Below are positions 1 through 9,354 of a DNA stretch of 64,000 nucleotides, in pieces. The stretch comes from Eutreptiella sp. 'Long Island Sound 2002' (Eukaryota > Euglenozoa > Euglenophyceae > Eutreptiales > Eutreptiaceae): NCBI GenBank assembly GCA_964036045.1, contig OZ038400.1, positions 10,379,976 to 10,443,975 on the forward strand. Reading direction: 5' to 3'. The notes under the pieces are model-generated. The model saw only the letters and a program-made list of their open reading frames with translations, had not been told where the DNA came from and ran no database searches. Every line of letters starts with the position of its first letter. Position 1 is the stretch's first letter. Position numbers and translations under genes: made by a program.

Positions 1-723
1 CCTGCTCAGTCAGTTGGTCTCAGTGCCGGCTTGGAGTTGTTTGGCCCATCATGTCAAGCAATGCACTCTGAATGTCCGCGTCCCCTCCATGTTGTCAAGC
101 TCCATCACCACGACAACATATCCAGCGCCCTCCTTCGCACATCTGGGGCCTGCCTCAGGGCGGGTGGTGCTGCGGTTGGTGGTGACCGATGGTAGTTGGA
201 GGGGAACCGCTGGGGTAAGATGTCGACATAAAACAGACGAAAAACAAAGAAGCCAAACACAGTCCTGAGGGTACCATGCAGACATAAAAAAGACCAAAAA
301 AGCAAAGCCAAAAAGAGCGCACACACTGGGAATTGAACCTGGACCCTTGGTATTAGAGTTTAATACAACTAAGGTACCTCAGGATCTAGTGTCTCTCCAA
401 CATCAGAGAGTGGATGCCACAGGGGAAAAAAAGGGTGAGCGTCCTTATGGCACCCCCTGGTTCCGCAGTTCCTTAGCAAAAAAAACCATTTCTGACTTCT
501 TATCCATTGGGGGATGGTCTTATTGGGCAAAATAATGATTTTACAAAGGGTTGGACATCCAATATCATGCCTTGGAGTATGCGCGAATGACCCCAAAAAT
601 GGGGGGATACAACGCCCGCGCCTGCGCATGATCTAACAACCTCTCTTCGAGGTGATTTTGTCATGCGTTCATTCTTTATGCCAAACCTAGGTAAGATGCA
701 GGAGATGCAGTGTCAATAGCATA
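1..723. other. Unassigned left flank
   Basis: No gene can be supported. The open frames are short, lack recognisable domains and mostly begin at non-ATG codons. The only structured piece is a tRNA-like box pair at about 320-385 on the minus strand, listed separately. Composition is mixed, unlike the adenine-poor tract that follows. Confidence 0.6.
320..385 (-). other. tRNA-like Pol III promoter boxes (possible SINE head)
   Basis: On the minus strand, 339-329 reads GGTTCAATTCC, a perfect B-box (GGTTCRANNCC), and 376-366 reads TACCTTAGTTG, which fits the A-box with one mismatch. The boxes start 37 nt apart, shorter than the roughly 44 nt of a true tRNA, and the T-stem does not pair well. It is therefore not a functional tRNA gene. 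A tRNA-derived SINE remnant is possible; chance is the alternative. Confidence 0.25.
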
Positions 724-868
724 CCAACTACATACCTACATACCTACTCGGTCCTGGGCCGCTTAGCCGGCGGCCCGGACTCAGGCTGGGGCTGGGGTTG
801 GGGCTTGGGCTTGGGCTTGGGCTGGGGCTGGGGCCGGGGGATCAGCCCAGAGGTAGGTAGGTAGGTGC
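724..868. repeat. Hexamer microsatellite between inverted tetramer arms
   Basis: Positions 784-838 are alternating GCTGGG and GCTTGG hexamers. The left flank (728-748) has a CCTACATA/CCTA-type run and the right flank (851-867) has the complementary GGTA run, both next to CTCGG. The two flanks can pair around the hexamer core. Confidence 0.7.
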
Positions 869-1289
869 ACTCGGTCGTGGAGAGGCGCCCCATGGTTCCC
901 CCTGGCGTCGCCCCTGTGACGAACAGGAAGAGGCTCCGCGCGTGAAGAGGGGAGGCGGCTTACATCCCGCTAGACCTGACTTTTGGCCCCCAACAAAGCG
1001 GCCCCGGGCTACACCGGGAGGGCTGATCGCCGCCAGCGTGACGTGCTTGTCTCGCCGGGAGGGTGGGCCCCCGTGCTTGCGCACGTCCCCTCCTTTGGGC
1101 GGAACCCTAGGGGTTCACCGGACTTCCTGGCGTATCCCGTTCCCAAGGCATGCATGCATGTTCTTGGTACTAGGGTTCCGAGGCGCTTGGGTGTCGCACG
1201 CTCCGCCTCGAGTCCCAAAGCAGCGCTGGCCTTAGGATGCAGCCTTACCCCCGGTCTCCGGATCTCGTTTGGCCGGGTCACCTGCATGG
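869..1289. other. Gene-free GC-rich spacer
   Basis: GC-rich single-copy-looking DNA. I see no recognisable coding domain, promoter or repeat. Open frames on both strands overlap one another and extend into the adenine-poor tract, so they are not evidence of genes. Confidence 0.5.
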
Positions 1290-4200
1290 CACGGGCTGCC
1301 TCAGTGCACGGGCTGTGGGCACTGGGTTTCCTACTGTTGGCTTGCGTTTGTGGTTGGGTCCGGGTTGCGTTTGGTGGTGGGTTTTGTTTGCCCCTGCCCG
1401 TTGTGGCTGGGGTCTTGGGTGGGTGTGTTTGGGCTCCGTTTGTGGTGTTGTCCCTCTTTTGCCGGCTGTTTGTGGTGTTCGTGGTTGGGCTTTGGTGTCG
1501 GCCTGCTTTCGGGACCTGTGTGGTTTTGTGCGCGTTTCCCTTGCCCTCCGCCGTTTCCGGTTTCGGTGTGCGGTGTGGGCGTGCGTGCTGGGCCCGGGTC
1601 TCGGCTGTGCCCCGCCCTTCTTGGCTGGGTTGTCGGGTTGTGTTTTTTGCGCTTTTTTTTTTCCGGTTGCTGGGTGTCCCCGTCCCGGGCCTTGTGGTCT
1701 CTCCCCCCGTCTCCTTTCTTTCGGGCTGGGCTGCTGGCTTTTGTTTTTTTTTTTTTTTCTGCTTGTTTCGGTGCTCCTTTTCCCGCTGGGCCGCTGTTCC
1801 TGACTTGGTGTTGCCGGTTTTGGCTGGGTGGTCCCCCTGTACCTGTTTGGGGGTCCTGTCTTCGGTGCCCTCTGGGTGGGGGGTTTGGCCCCCTTCTGTG
1901 TTGTTGGCGGCGGTTTGGTGGCTGTGGGCTGTTTTCGCGCGCCCACCCCCCCCCCCTTTTTTTTTTTTGGGGGGGGGGGGGGCGCCTGGCTGTTCCTCCC
2001 TTTGCCTTTCCTCGGCTGGCGCTTGCTCTGTGGCTGGTGTGTGGTGTGGTTGGTCCCTCGCCTCTCCTGGCGGAGGTTCCTGTGTGCTACTCCCCGCCAC
2101 TCCTGGCTGGGTTTCGCTGCCGGTGGTGGTGGGCGGTCCCCGCCACTCCTGGCTGGGGTCTGCCGGCGGCGGTGGTGTGTGGCGGTGGTGTGTTGGTGGG
2201 GTTGTGGCTGGTGTGTGGTGTGGTTGGTCCCTCGCCACTCCTGGCGGAGGTTCCTGTGTGCTACTCCCCGCCACTCCTGGCTGGGTTTCGCTGCCGCTGG
2301 TGGTGGGCGGTCCCCGCCACTCCTGGCTGGGGTCTGCTTGCGGCGGTGGTGTGTGGTGTGTGGTGTGTGGCGGTGGTGTGTTGGTGGGGTTGTGGCTGGT
2401 GTGTGGTGTGGTTGGTCCCTCGCCACTCCTGGCGGAGGTTCCTGTGTGCTACTCCCCGCCACTCCTGGCTGGGTTTCGCTGCCGCTGGTGGTGGGCGGTC
2501 CCCGCCACTCCTGGCTGGGGTCTGCTTGCGGCGGTGGTGTGTGGTGTGTGACGTGTGGCGGTGGTGTGTTGGTGGGGTTGTGGCTGGTGTGTGGTGTGGT
2601 TGGTCCCTCGCCACTCCTGGCGGAGGTTCCTGTGTGCTACTCCCCGCCACTCCTGGCTGGGTTTCGCTGCCGCTGGTGGTGGGCGGTCCCCGCCACTCCT
2701 GGCTGGGGTCTGCTTGCGGCGGTGGTGTGTGGTGTGTGGTGTGTGGCGGTGGTGTGTTGGTGGGGTTGTGGCTGGTGTGTGGTGTGGTTGGTCCCTCGCC
2801 ACTCCTGGCGGAGGTTCCTGTGTGCTACTCCCCGCCACTCCTGGCTGGGTTTCGCTGCCGGTGGTGGTGGGCGGTCCCCGCCACTCCTGGCTGGGGTCCG
2901 CTTGCGGCGGTGGTGTGTGGTGTGTGGTGTGTGGTGTGTGGTGTGTGGTGTGTGGCGGTGGTGTGTTTGTGGGGTTGTTCTGGTGTGTGGTGTGGTTGGT
3001 CCCTCGCCACTCCTGGCGGAGGTTCCTGTGTGCTACTCCCCGCCACTCCTGGCTGGGTTTCGCTGCCGCTGGTGGTGGGCGGTCCCCGCCACTCCTGGCT
3101 GGGGTCCGCTTGCGGCGGTGGTGTGTGGTGTGTGGTGTGTGGCGGTGGTGTGTTGGTGGGGTTGTGGCTGGTGTGTGGTGTGGTTGGTCCCTCGCCACTC
3201 CTGGCGGAGGTTCCTGTGTGCTACTCCCCGCCACTCCTGGCTGGGTTTCGCTGCCGGTGGTGGTGGGCGGTCCCCGCCACTCCTGGCTGGGGTCCGCTGG
3301 CGGCGTCGGTGTGTGGTGTGTGGCGGTGGTGTGTTGTTGGGGTTGTGGTTGGTGTGTGGTGTGGTTGGTCCCTCGCCACTCCTGGCGGAGGTCCCTGTGT
3401 GCTACTCCCCGCCACTCCTGGCTGGGTTTCGCTGCCGGTGGTGATGGGCGGTCCCCGCCACTCCTGGCTGGGGTCCGCTGGCGGCGGTGGTGTGTGGTGT
3501 GTGGTGTGGTGTGTGGTGTGTTGTTGGGGTTCCTCGCCACTCCTGGCGGAGGTTCCTGTGTGCTACTCCCCGCCACTCCTGGCTGGGTTTCGCTGCCGCT
3601 GGTGGTGGGCGGTCCCCGCCACTCCTGGCTGGGGTCCGCTGGCGGCGGTGGTGTGCGTGCTTTGCTTGGCCGGGTCGGGCGGGCCGGCCTCCCGGGCGCG
3701 TTCTGGTGCGCCTCACCCTCTCCTTTGGCCGCTTTGTCTTTCTGCTTTGCTTGGTTCCCTCCGGGCTGGGGTTGCCCCTCTCTCTTTCGCTGCTGTTGCC
3801 GTTCCTCGTTGGTTGTTTTTCTCGGCCTCCCGCTGCCTGGCTCGCGCCTCGTTTGTGTCTCCCGCTTGGCCGTTGGCTGCTCTTTGGTGGTTGCTCCCCC
3901 GCCCCCCCCCACCTTTGTGTCTGGCGGTTTTCGTCGCTCCTGCTTGTGGCCTTTGTTTTTTTTTTTTTTTCTTCCTCTTCTTCTTCCTCCGTGCGCCCAT
4001 GTTGTCTCCGGCTTTCTCTGGTTTCCGGCCCCGGGTGCCCTGGGCCTCGGCGCTTGCGTTGTTTGTTTTGTTGGCCTTCCGCTTCTCGGCTCTCCGTGCG
4101 CTTGTCCCTCTTTCGTGCTTTCCGCCTGGCTGTTGGCTGCTCCCGTGTGGTTGCTGCCCCCCCCCCCCCCCTTGTGTCGCGCGGTTTTCGTTCCTGCCGC

Positions 4201-5484
4201 TCGGTGCTGTGTGCCGTGTTGTGCTGTGCGTGCCTGGGTGCGGTGCTGCGCCGCGCTGCTGCGTGTTGTGTCGCCCGGTGTTGTGCTGTCGTGTGCTGTG
4301 TTGCGCTCGTTTGGTGCCGCTGCTTGTTGCGCCGTGCCCTCTGGCGCTGCCCGTCGCCCTGGGGCCCTGTGCTCTGCGGCGCTGTGTTTTGCGGTGTTCC
4401 CCCACGCTGTGTGCTCTGTGCTGTGTGTGTTTTGTCGTGGCGTGGTGGCGCGTGCTGTTGTTGGCCGCTCTGCCTTGTGCTGTGTGTGTCTCGGGGTGCT
4501 GTGCTGTGCGTTCCCTGTGCTCTCCGTTCTGTGCGGTGCTGTGCTTCGCTGTGCTGGTGCGCTCGCGTTGTGCTGTTCGTGTGGTGCGTGCTGTTGCTGG
4601 CGCCTGGTGCTGTGGTGCGCTGCTGTGTGTTGTGCTGTTTCCTGTGGTGTGCCGTGGTGCGGTGCTGGGTCTGGTGGCCCGTGGTTGTCTGCTGGTGGCG
4701 TGTTTCGGTGTCGGTGTCCCTGTCTGGCCGCGTGGTCTGCTTCCCTGTGGTTGGTGTGGTTTGCTGTGGTGCCCTGCTTTCCTGTGTTGTGTTCTGTGGT
4801 GCTGTGCTGTCGCGTGGTGCTGTGCTGTTGTGCTCTGCTGTCGTGTTGCGGTGCTGTTGGGGCTTGCTTTGCCCTCCTTTGGGCCGTCGTGCTGTGCTGT
4901 CTTGTGCTGTTGGTTGGCTGTGCTGTTTTTGGCCCGGTGGTGGTGTCTGCGTGCTGTGGTGCTCTTTTCCTCGCGCTGTGCGTTCCCTGTCTTCTCCGCT
5001 CTGTGCGCTGCGGTGCCTTGTTGTGCTGGCTGTGGTGCCCTGCTTCCCTGTGTCGTGTGCTGTGGCGCTGTGCTGTCGTGTGGTGCTGTGCTGTCGTGCT
5101 CTGCTGTCGTTTTGCGGTGCTGTTTGTGTTTGCTTTGCCCTCCTGCGGCCTGTCGTGTGGCGCCAGTGTGGTCTGCGCTGTTGTTGGTGCCTCGTGCTGT
5201 GGCGTGTCCCTGTGCGTTGTGGTGTCTCCCTGGGCGTTCTGCGGTGTGGTGGTGCTGCTCTGGTGTGTCGTGGTGTCTTGCTGTGCTGTGCGTTGTCCTG
5301 TGGTGTCCTGCGCTCTGTGCCGTGTCCTGCGGTGCCGTGCTGTCCTGCGGTGCTGTGCTGGTTGGCTGTGCTGTGCGGTTGTCTGCGCTGCTGGTGTTTG
5401 TTTCGTCCTCTTTTCTTTTGCTAAAAACCCCTGCCGTTTTTCCGTGCCTTTCAAAACTCTTTTTTTTTTTTTTTTGAAAATAAA
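1290..5484 (+). repeat. 4.2 kb adenine-poor strand-asymmetric tract
   Basis: The plus strand is almost entirely G, T and C, with long T and G runs (for example near 1742-1759, 1960-1981 and 3959-3970) and a poly-T stretch at about 5460-5475. All three stop codons need A, so every plus-strand frame stays open for kilobases; the resulting predicted proteins are Cys/Trp/Val/Leu/Pro-rich without domains and are not considered genes. The right third (about 4190-5400) is built from degenerate GTGCTGT-type words. A diverged inverted copy of 3650-4060 lies at the right end of the window (63606-63920). Confidence 0.75.
2030..3655 (+). repeat. ~188 bp minisatellite, nine copies
   Basis: The word GGTTGGTCCCTCGCC recurs at 2048, 2222, 2410, 2598, 2786, 2994, 3182 and 3363, with a truncated ninth copy near 3524. 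Spacing is 174, 188, 188, 188, 208, 188 and 181 bp. Each unit contains the core CCACTCCTGGC three times, and most length change comes from an internal GTGTGGTGTG slippage run. Copies are nearly identical outside that run, indicating recent amplification or homogenisation. Confidence 0.9.
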
Positions 5485-6064
5485 ATAAAATTATACACGA
5501 CCCAACACACTCGCGTGCAGCAAGACCATGTTCGCTGCTGTGCCTTACGTGTTACCCGTCGTTCTTGATGTTCTCGGTCTCGTTCTTGTGCGTGGCGTCG
5601 TGTAGCGTGTTGGTGTCCATTGCTAAGGGTTTACCGCGTTCCCCCAGGGCCGCCGCCTGAGCTGCAGGGCAAGGGGAGTGATGGGCACGAGGGTGGGGAG
5701 GGAGGTGCATGAAGAATAAGAAGAAAAAGGCGGCAGGGCGCGACGTGAGGGGTCGTGGCGAGTTATGAAAGATATTCGAGTTTTACGCGCTGCTCGCGAC
5801 GCGTTTTTCTTTGCGCCTATAGCGAGTTAGACGACGGCAAGGACGGCGTTGGGGTCCCACGAGCGTTACGGTGCTTACGGCGTTAACTATTCACCTATTT
5901 CACGTCGAAAAAATTTTTGTCGCGTTTTTACGCGTTTCGCAGCGCGCTTTTTGGCCTAAGCGTTTTTTATGCTAATTATCTTTATTTTCAGCTATTCAGA
6001 AAAATTTTGCGTCGTGTTTTACTCGTCTTTTTATTTCGTTCTGGGACAGGGCCCCAGCGCGCGA
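5485..6064. other. Intergenic stretch downstream of the Gln-rich gene
   Basis: No gene is supported. Composition turns more AT-rich from about 5880, next to the 3' end of the minus-strand Gln-rich gene, where two AATAAA hexamers occur on the minus strand. The TTTACGCG-type words seen here also occur in the hAT and pogo elements, but no repeat boundary can be drawn. Confidence 0.5.
6030..6035 (-). promoter_or_regulatory. Candidate poly(A) signal of the Gln-rich gene
   Basis: AATAAA on the minus strand, about 30 nt beyond the TGA stop at 6067-6065. A second AATAAA lies near 5983. Both are in the right orientation to end a minus-strand transcript. Confidence 0.45.
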
Positions 6065-8999
6065 TCACTCCAAGTCCAAGTCCAGCCCAGAGCCACTGAG
6101 GCTATGGGCCCCCGACCCCTGCGGACGCGGGCGCTGGGCCTCGGCCTCGGGGGGCCAAAGCTGTCGCACCCGCAGGTTAGGGTAGCGGTTAGGTGTGGGA
6201 GTGCGGGGAGTGCTGCCGGGGATGCTGCTGATGGAGATGGGGCTAGGGGTGTCGAGTTGGATGGCGAACTGGTGGGGTTGGGCGGTGTTGAAAGTTTGGG
6301 CCGGGGGGGTGGCAACTTGACCACCGGCACCCGCGGCCCAGCCCGGCCCAACACCAACGGCCCGACGCCCCATCGCCCCCTCCACTCCCTTTCCCCCTCC
6401 CTTCGAGCCCCCCCTTCCATCTCTAGTAGTGGCTTGTGTGCCCGGCCCAACATGGCCCGGTGCCCCACGCCCCATCACCCCCTTCCCTCCCTTTCCCGCT
6501 CCCTTCGAGCCCCCCCTTCCATCCCCAGCTTTCCCCTCCTTGCCTCCAGTAGTGGCATGTGTGGCCGTGCGTGGCGGTGTGTATGGCAAGTGCGGCAAGT
6601 GCGGCAAGGGTGTAAACACGGTGGCTTGCCATCTTGGTGGCAGTTGTGGCTGCTGCTCTTGTGGCTGTGGCTGCTGTTGTTGCTCGTGTGGTTGCTGTTC
6701 TGGCTGTGGTTGTTGTTGCCGCTGTGTCTGCTGCTGTGGTGGTTGTTGGTGTTGCTGTTGCTGTTGCTGCTGGTGTGGTTGTTGTTGCTGCTCTGTCCGC
6801 TGCTGTCGTGGTTGTTGGTGTGGTTGTTGCTGTTGCTGCTGGTGTGGTTGTTGTTGCCGCTGTGTCTGCTGCTGTCGTGGTTGTTGGTGCTGTTGTTGCT
6901 GTTGCTGCTGGTGTGGTTGCTGTTGTGGTTGGTGCTGTCGGTCATGCATGTGCTGCCAGTTGTGGCGTTGGTGGTGGCGATGGTGGCGGGGGTGGCGGGG
7001 GTGGTGGTGGTGATGCTGGTGGGATGGGATGGGGTAGGTTATGCCAGGTGGCATGGGCATGTGGTCGCACGGGTGGGGTGCAGTGGGTGGTGGTGCTAGA
7101 AGTGGCGGTGGCAGGGCTGGTTGTTGTGGCTGCTGCTGCGGCTGTTGCTGTAGTGGCAGCGGCAGTGGCAGTGGTGGCTGTGTCAGCCATTGCCGCGCTA
7201 GCTGAGGCTGCTGTTGTGTCTGCTGGTGCTGGTGCTGTTGCTGGTGTGGTTGTTGTTGTTGCTGCAGTGGCTGCTGGTGTTGTTGCGGTTGCTGCTGTTG
7301 TGGCTCTTGTGGTTGCTGTTGTGGCTGTTGTTGTTGCAGTTGCTGTGGTTGCTGCTGTGGCTGTTGTTGATGCTGCTGGTGTGGTTGCGGGTGTGCCTGT
7401 TGTTGTTGCTGCTGCTGTGGCTGCTATTGTTGTGGCTGGTGTGGTTCTTGTTGTGGCTGCTGCTGTAGCTGATGTTGGTGCTGCTGTGGCTGCTGGTGCT
7501 GTTGCTGCTGCTGCTCTGGTTCTTGTAGGTGCTGTGTCTGCTGGTGTGGCTGCGGTTGCTGCTGCTGTTGTGGCTGGTGTGGTTGCTGTTGTGGCTGTTG
7601 TTGGTGCTGCTGCTGTAACTGTTGTTGGTGCTGCTGCTGTAACTGTTGTTGGTGTTGCTGTGGCTGCTGGTGCTGTTGCTGCTGCTGCTGTGGCTGCGGG
7701 TCTGGTTGCCATGGCACTGGTTGCCATGGCACGTGCTGTGGCTGCTGGTGCTGTTGTTGTTGCTGTTGTGGCTCTTGTAGCTGCTGTGTCTGCTGGTGTG
7801 GATGCAGTTGCTGCTGCTGTTGTGGCTGGTGTGGTTGCTGTTGTGGCTGTTGTTGGTGCTGCTGCCGTAGCTGTTGTTGCGGCAGCTGCTGTGGCTGCAG
7901 TTGTTGTGGCTGGTGTGGTTGTTGTTGTGGATGTTGTTGGTGCTGCTGCTGTGGCTGCTGGTGCTGTTGCTGTTGTGGTTGCTGTTGTGGTTGCTGCTGT
8001 GGCTGCTGGTGCTGTTGCTGCTGCTGCTCTGGTTCTTGTAGGTGCTGTGTCTGCTGGTGTGGCTGCGGTTGCTGCTGCTGTTGTGGCTGGTGTGGTTGCT
8101 GTTGTGGCTGTTGTTGGTGCTGCTGCTGTAACTGTTGTTGGTGCTGCTGCTGTAACTGTTGTTGGTGTTGCTGTGGCTGCTGGTGCTGTTGCTGCTGCTG
8201 CTGTGGCTGCGGGTCTGGTTGCCATGGCACTGGTTGCCATGGCACGTGCTGTGGCTGCTGGTGCTGTTGTTGTTGCTGTTGTGGCTCTTGTAGCTGCTGT
8301 GTCTGCTGGTGTGGATGCAGTTGCTGCTGCTGTTGTGGCTGGTGTGGTTGCTGTTGTGGCTGTTGTTGGTGCTGCTGCCGTAGCTGTTGTTGCGGCAGCT
8401 GCTGTGGCTGCAGTTGTTGTGGCTGGTGTGGTTGTTGTTGTGGATGTTGTTGGTGCTGCTGCTGTGGCTGCTGGTGCTGTTGCTGTTGTGGTTGCTGTTG
8501 TGGTTGCTGCTGTGGCTGTTGTTGTTGCTGCTGTTGTGGCTGCTGGTGCTGTTGCGACTGCAGCACTGGCGATTGTGGCTGTGGTGGCGGGTATGGTGGT
8601 GGCTGGTATGGTGGTGGCGGTGGTGCTCCTTGTGGTGGTTGGTATTGTGGGGGCTGATATGGTGGTGGTGGTGGTGGCTTTGGTGGTGGTGCGGGGACTA
8701 GTGTGGGCGCCCCACCTGCCCACGTCCAGCGGGCCTGACACCCGCTGCATAGCCAACACAGCTTACGCTGTTTCCAGGACAGCTGGCGCTGGCAGGTGGG
8801 GCACCGACGATCTGCACCACAAGAAGAATGGACCACAAAGGGGCAGAGTGTTAGGGCACACGGCAGGCAGAGAGGGGCGGAAGGGCATGAAAGTTACAAA
8901 GGCTCATTTTGGTGCTGCCATTCCAAGCACGTTGTGCTTGACATGCTTTCAGTTCCACCTACCGGTGCGGTGCCCCATCCACCACCACCTAGCTGCCAT
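6065..8999 (-). CDS. Gln/Pro/His-rich protein with zinc-ribbon-like N terminus (in-frame TAG)
   Basis: Two-exon model: exon 1 is 8999-8963, starting at an ATG in the context ACCATGG; exon 2 is 8811-6065, ending in TGA. The join is a phase-1 GT-AG intron and keeps the frame. Residues ~15-36 contain CxxC-x11-CxxC-x2-C, resembling a small zinc ribbon. Then comes a Pro/Tyr-rich stretch with PPPPY-like WW-binding motifs, followed by hundreds of Gln with interspersed Pro and His, a His-rich patch (about residues 650-670) and a Gly/Lys/Arg-rich tail. Codon 475 (7426-7424) is TAG within a CAG/CAA run; the frame continues without another stop for 452 codons. So the product is either 474 aa or about 927 aa. 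The function is unknown; low-complexity Gln-rich proteins are often nuclear or scaffold proteins, which is inference only. Reverse-strand Val/Ala and Leu frames are shadows. Confidence 0.5.
7485..8510 (-). repeat. 513 bp in-frame tandem duplication within the Gln-rich gene
   Basis: Two adjoining, apparently identical 513 bp blocks (about 7485-7997 and 7998-8510). For example TTCTTGTA is at 7520 and 8033. 513 is 171 codons, so the reading frame is kept. Each block contains the same Trp-Gln-Pro and His-Pro-His landmarks in the Gln run. Confidence 0.85.
8812..8962 (-). other. Predicted 151 nt intron of the Gln-rich gene
   Basis: Donor G|GTAGGT at 8962, branch-like CCCTAAC, a pyrimidine-rich stretch and acceptor GTGCAG at 8814-8812. 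Without this intron, exon 2 has no ATG: a TAA lies in frame upstream near 8896. Splicing joins ACCG to AT as an Asp codon. Not verified by transcripts. Confidence 0.45.
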
Positions 9000-9014
9000 G
9001 GTAAAATCTGCATT

Positions 9015-9105
9015 CCCGGGGGTTCCCAACGCCAACCGCGGGGAGAAAATCAGAAGTGGCTGCCTCAACCCTATCTTCTTGGGGGCCCACAAGAGGGCGG
9101 AATTG
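9015..9105 (+). repeat. Degenerate relative of the 86 bp satellite unit
   Basis: This stretch carries the ordered words of the satellite (GGGGGTTCCCAACGC, CGGGGAG, AATCAGAAGTGGC, GCCCACAAG) but with extra bases and many changes, 250 bp before the regular array starts. It overlaps the 5' flank of the Gln-rich gene. Confidence 0.55.
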
Positions 9106-9354
9106 TTACGTAACCATTGCATTCATGCAATGTGTGGCCGGGCCCAGACTAGGTCAAACTTAAGGCAAAGGTATTCGCGAGTTGCGACAATGAACAATAA
9201 GTGGAAGCGGATGCCAACTGCTCAAATTCTACACCTACGCCACAATCAGCGGTGGCGCAAAAGACATATCGATCGACGACGCGTGTAAACTGCGCTGTGC
9301 CCGCGATTTAAACAACTAGTTGCGGCGATGTGCATTGGCACATGAGGCATTCCA
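9106..9354. other. Short spacer before the satellite
   Basis: No gene, repeat or RNA recognised. It contains a near-palindrome around GCATTCATGCAATG and an ordinary base composition. Confidence 0.4.

Noticed and set aside
983-5477. Open frames up to 1,402 codons on the plus strand
   Set aside because: The strand is nearly free of A, so stops cannot occur. Products are Cys/Trp/Pro/Leu repeats without domains, begin at TTG or GTG, and several frames are open at once.
8815-8896. RING-like Cys/His cluster (CPFVVHSSCG) upstream of the CxxC motif on the minus strand
   Set aside because: It lies between an in-frame TAA and the predicted acceptor, with no start codon, so it is better explained as intron.
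6634-9288. 884-codon Val/Ala-rich plus-strand frame and Cys- or Leu-rich frames over the Gln-rich gene
   Set aside because: Mirror reading of CAG/CAA codons (GTT/GCT/TTG). The minus frame has the zinc-ribbon-like start, the splice signals, the poly(A) signals and frame-preserving duplication.
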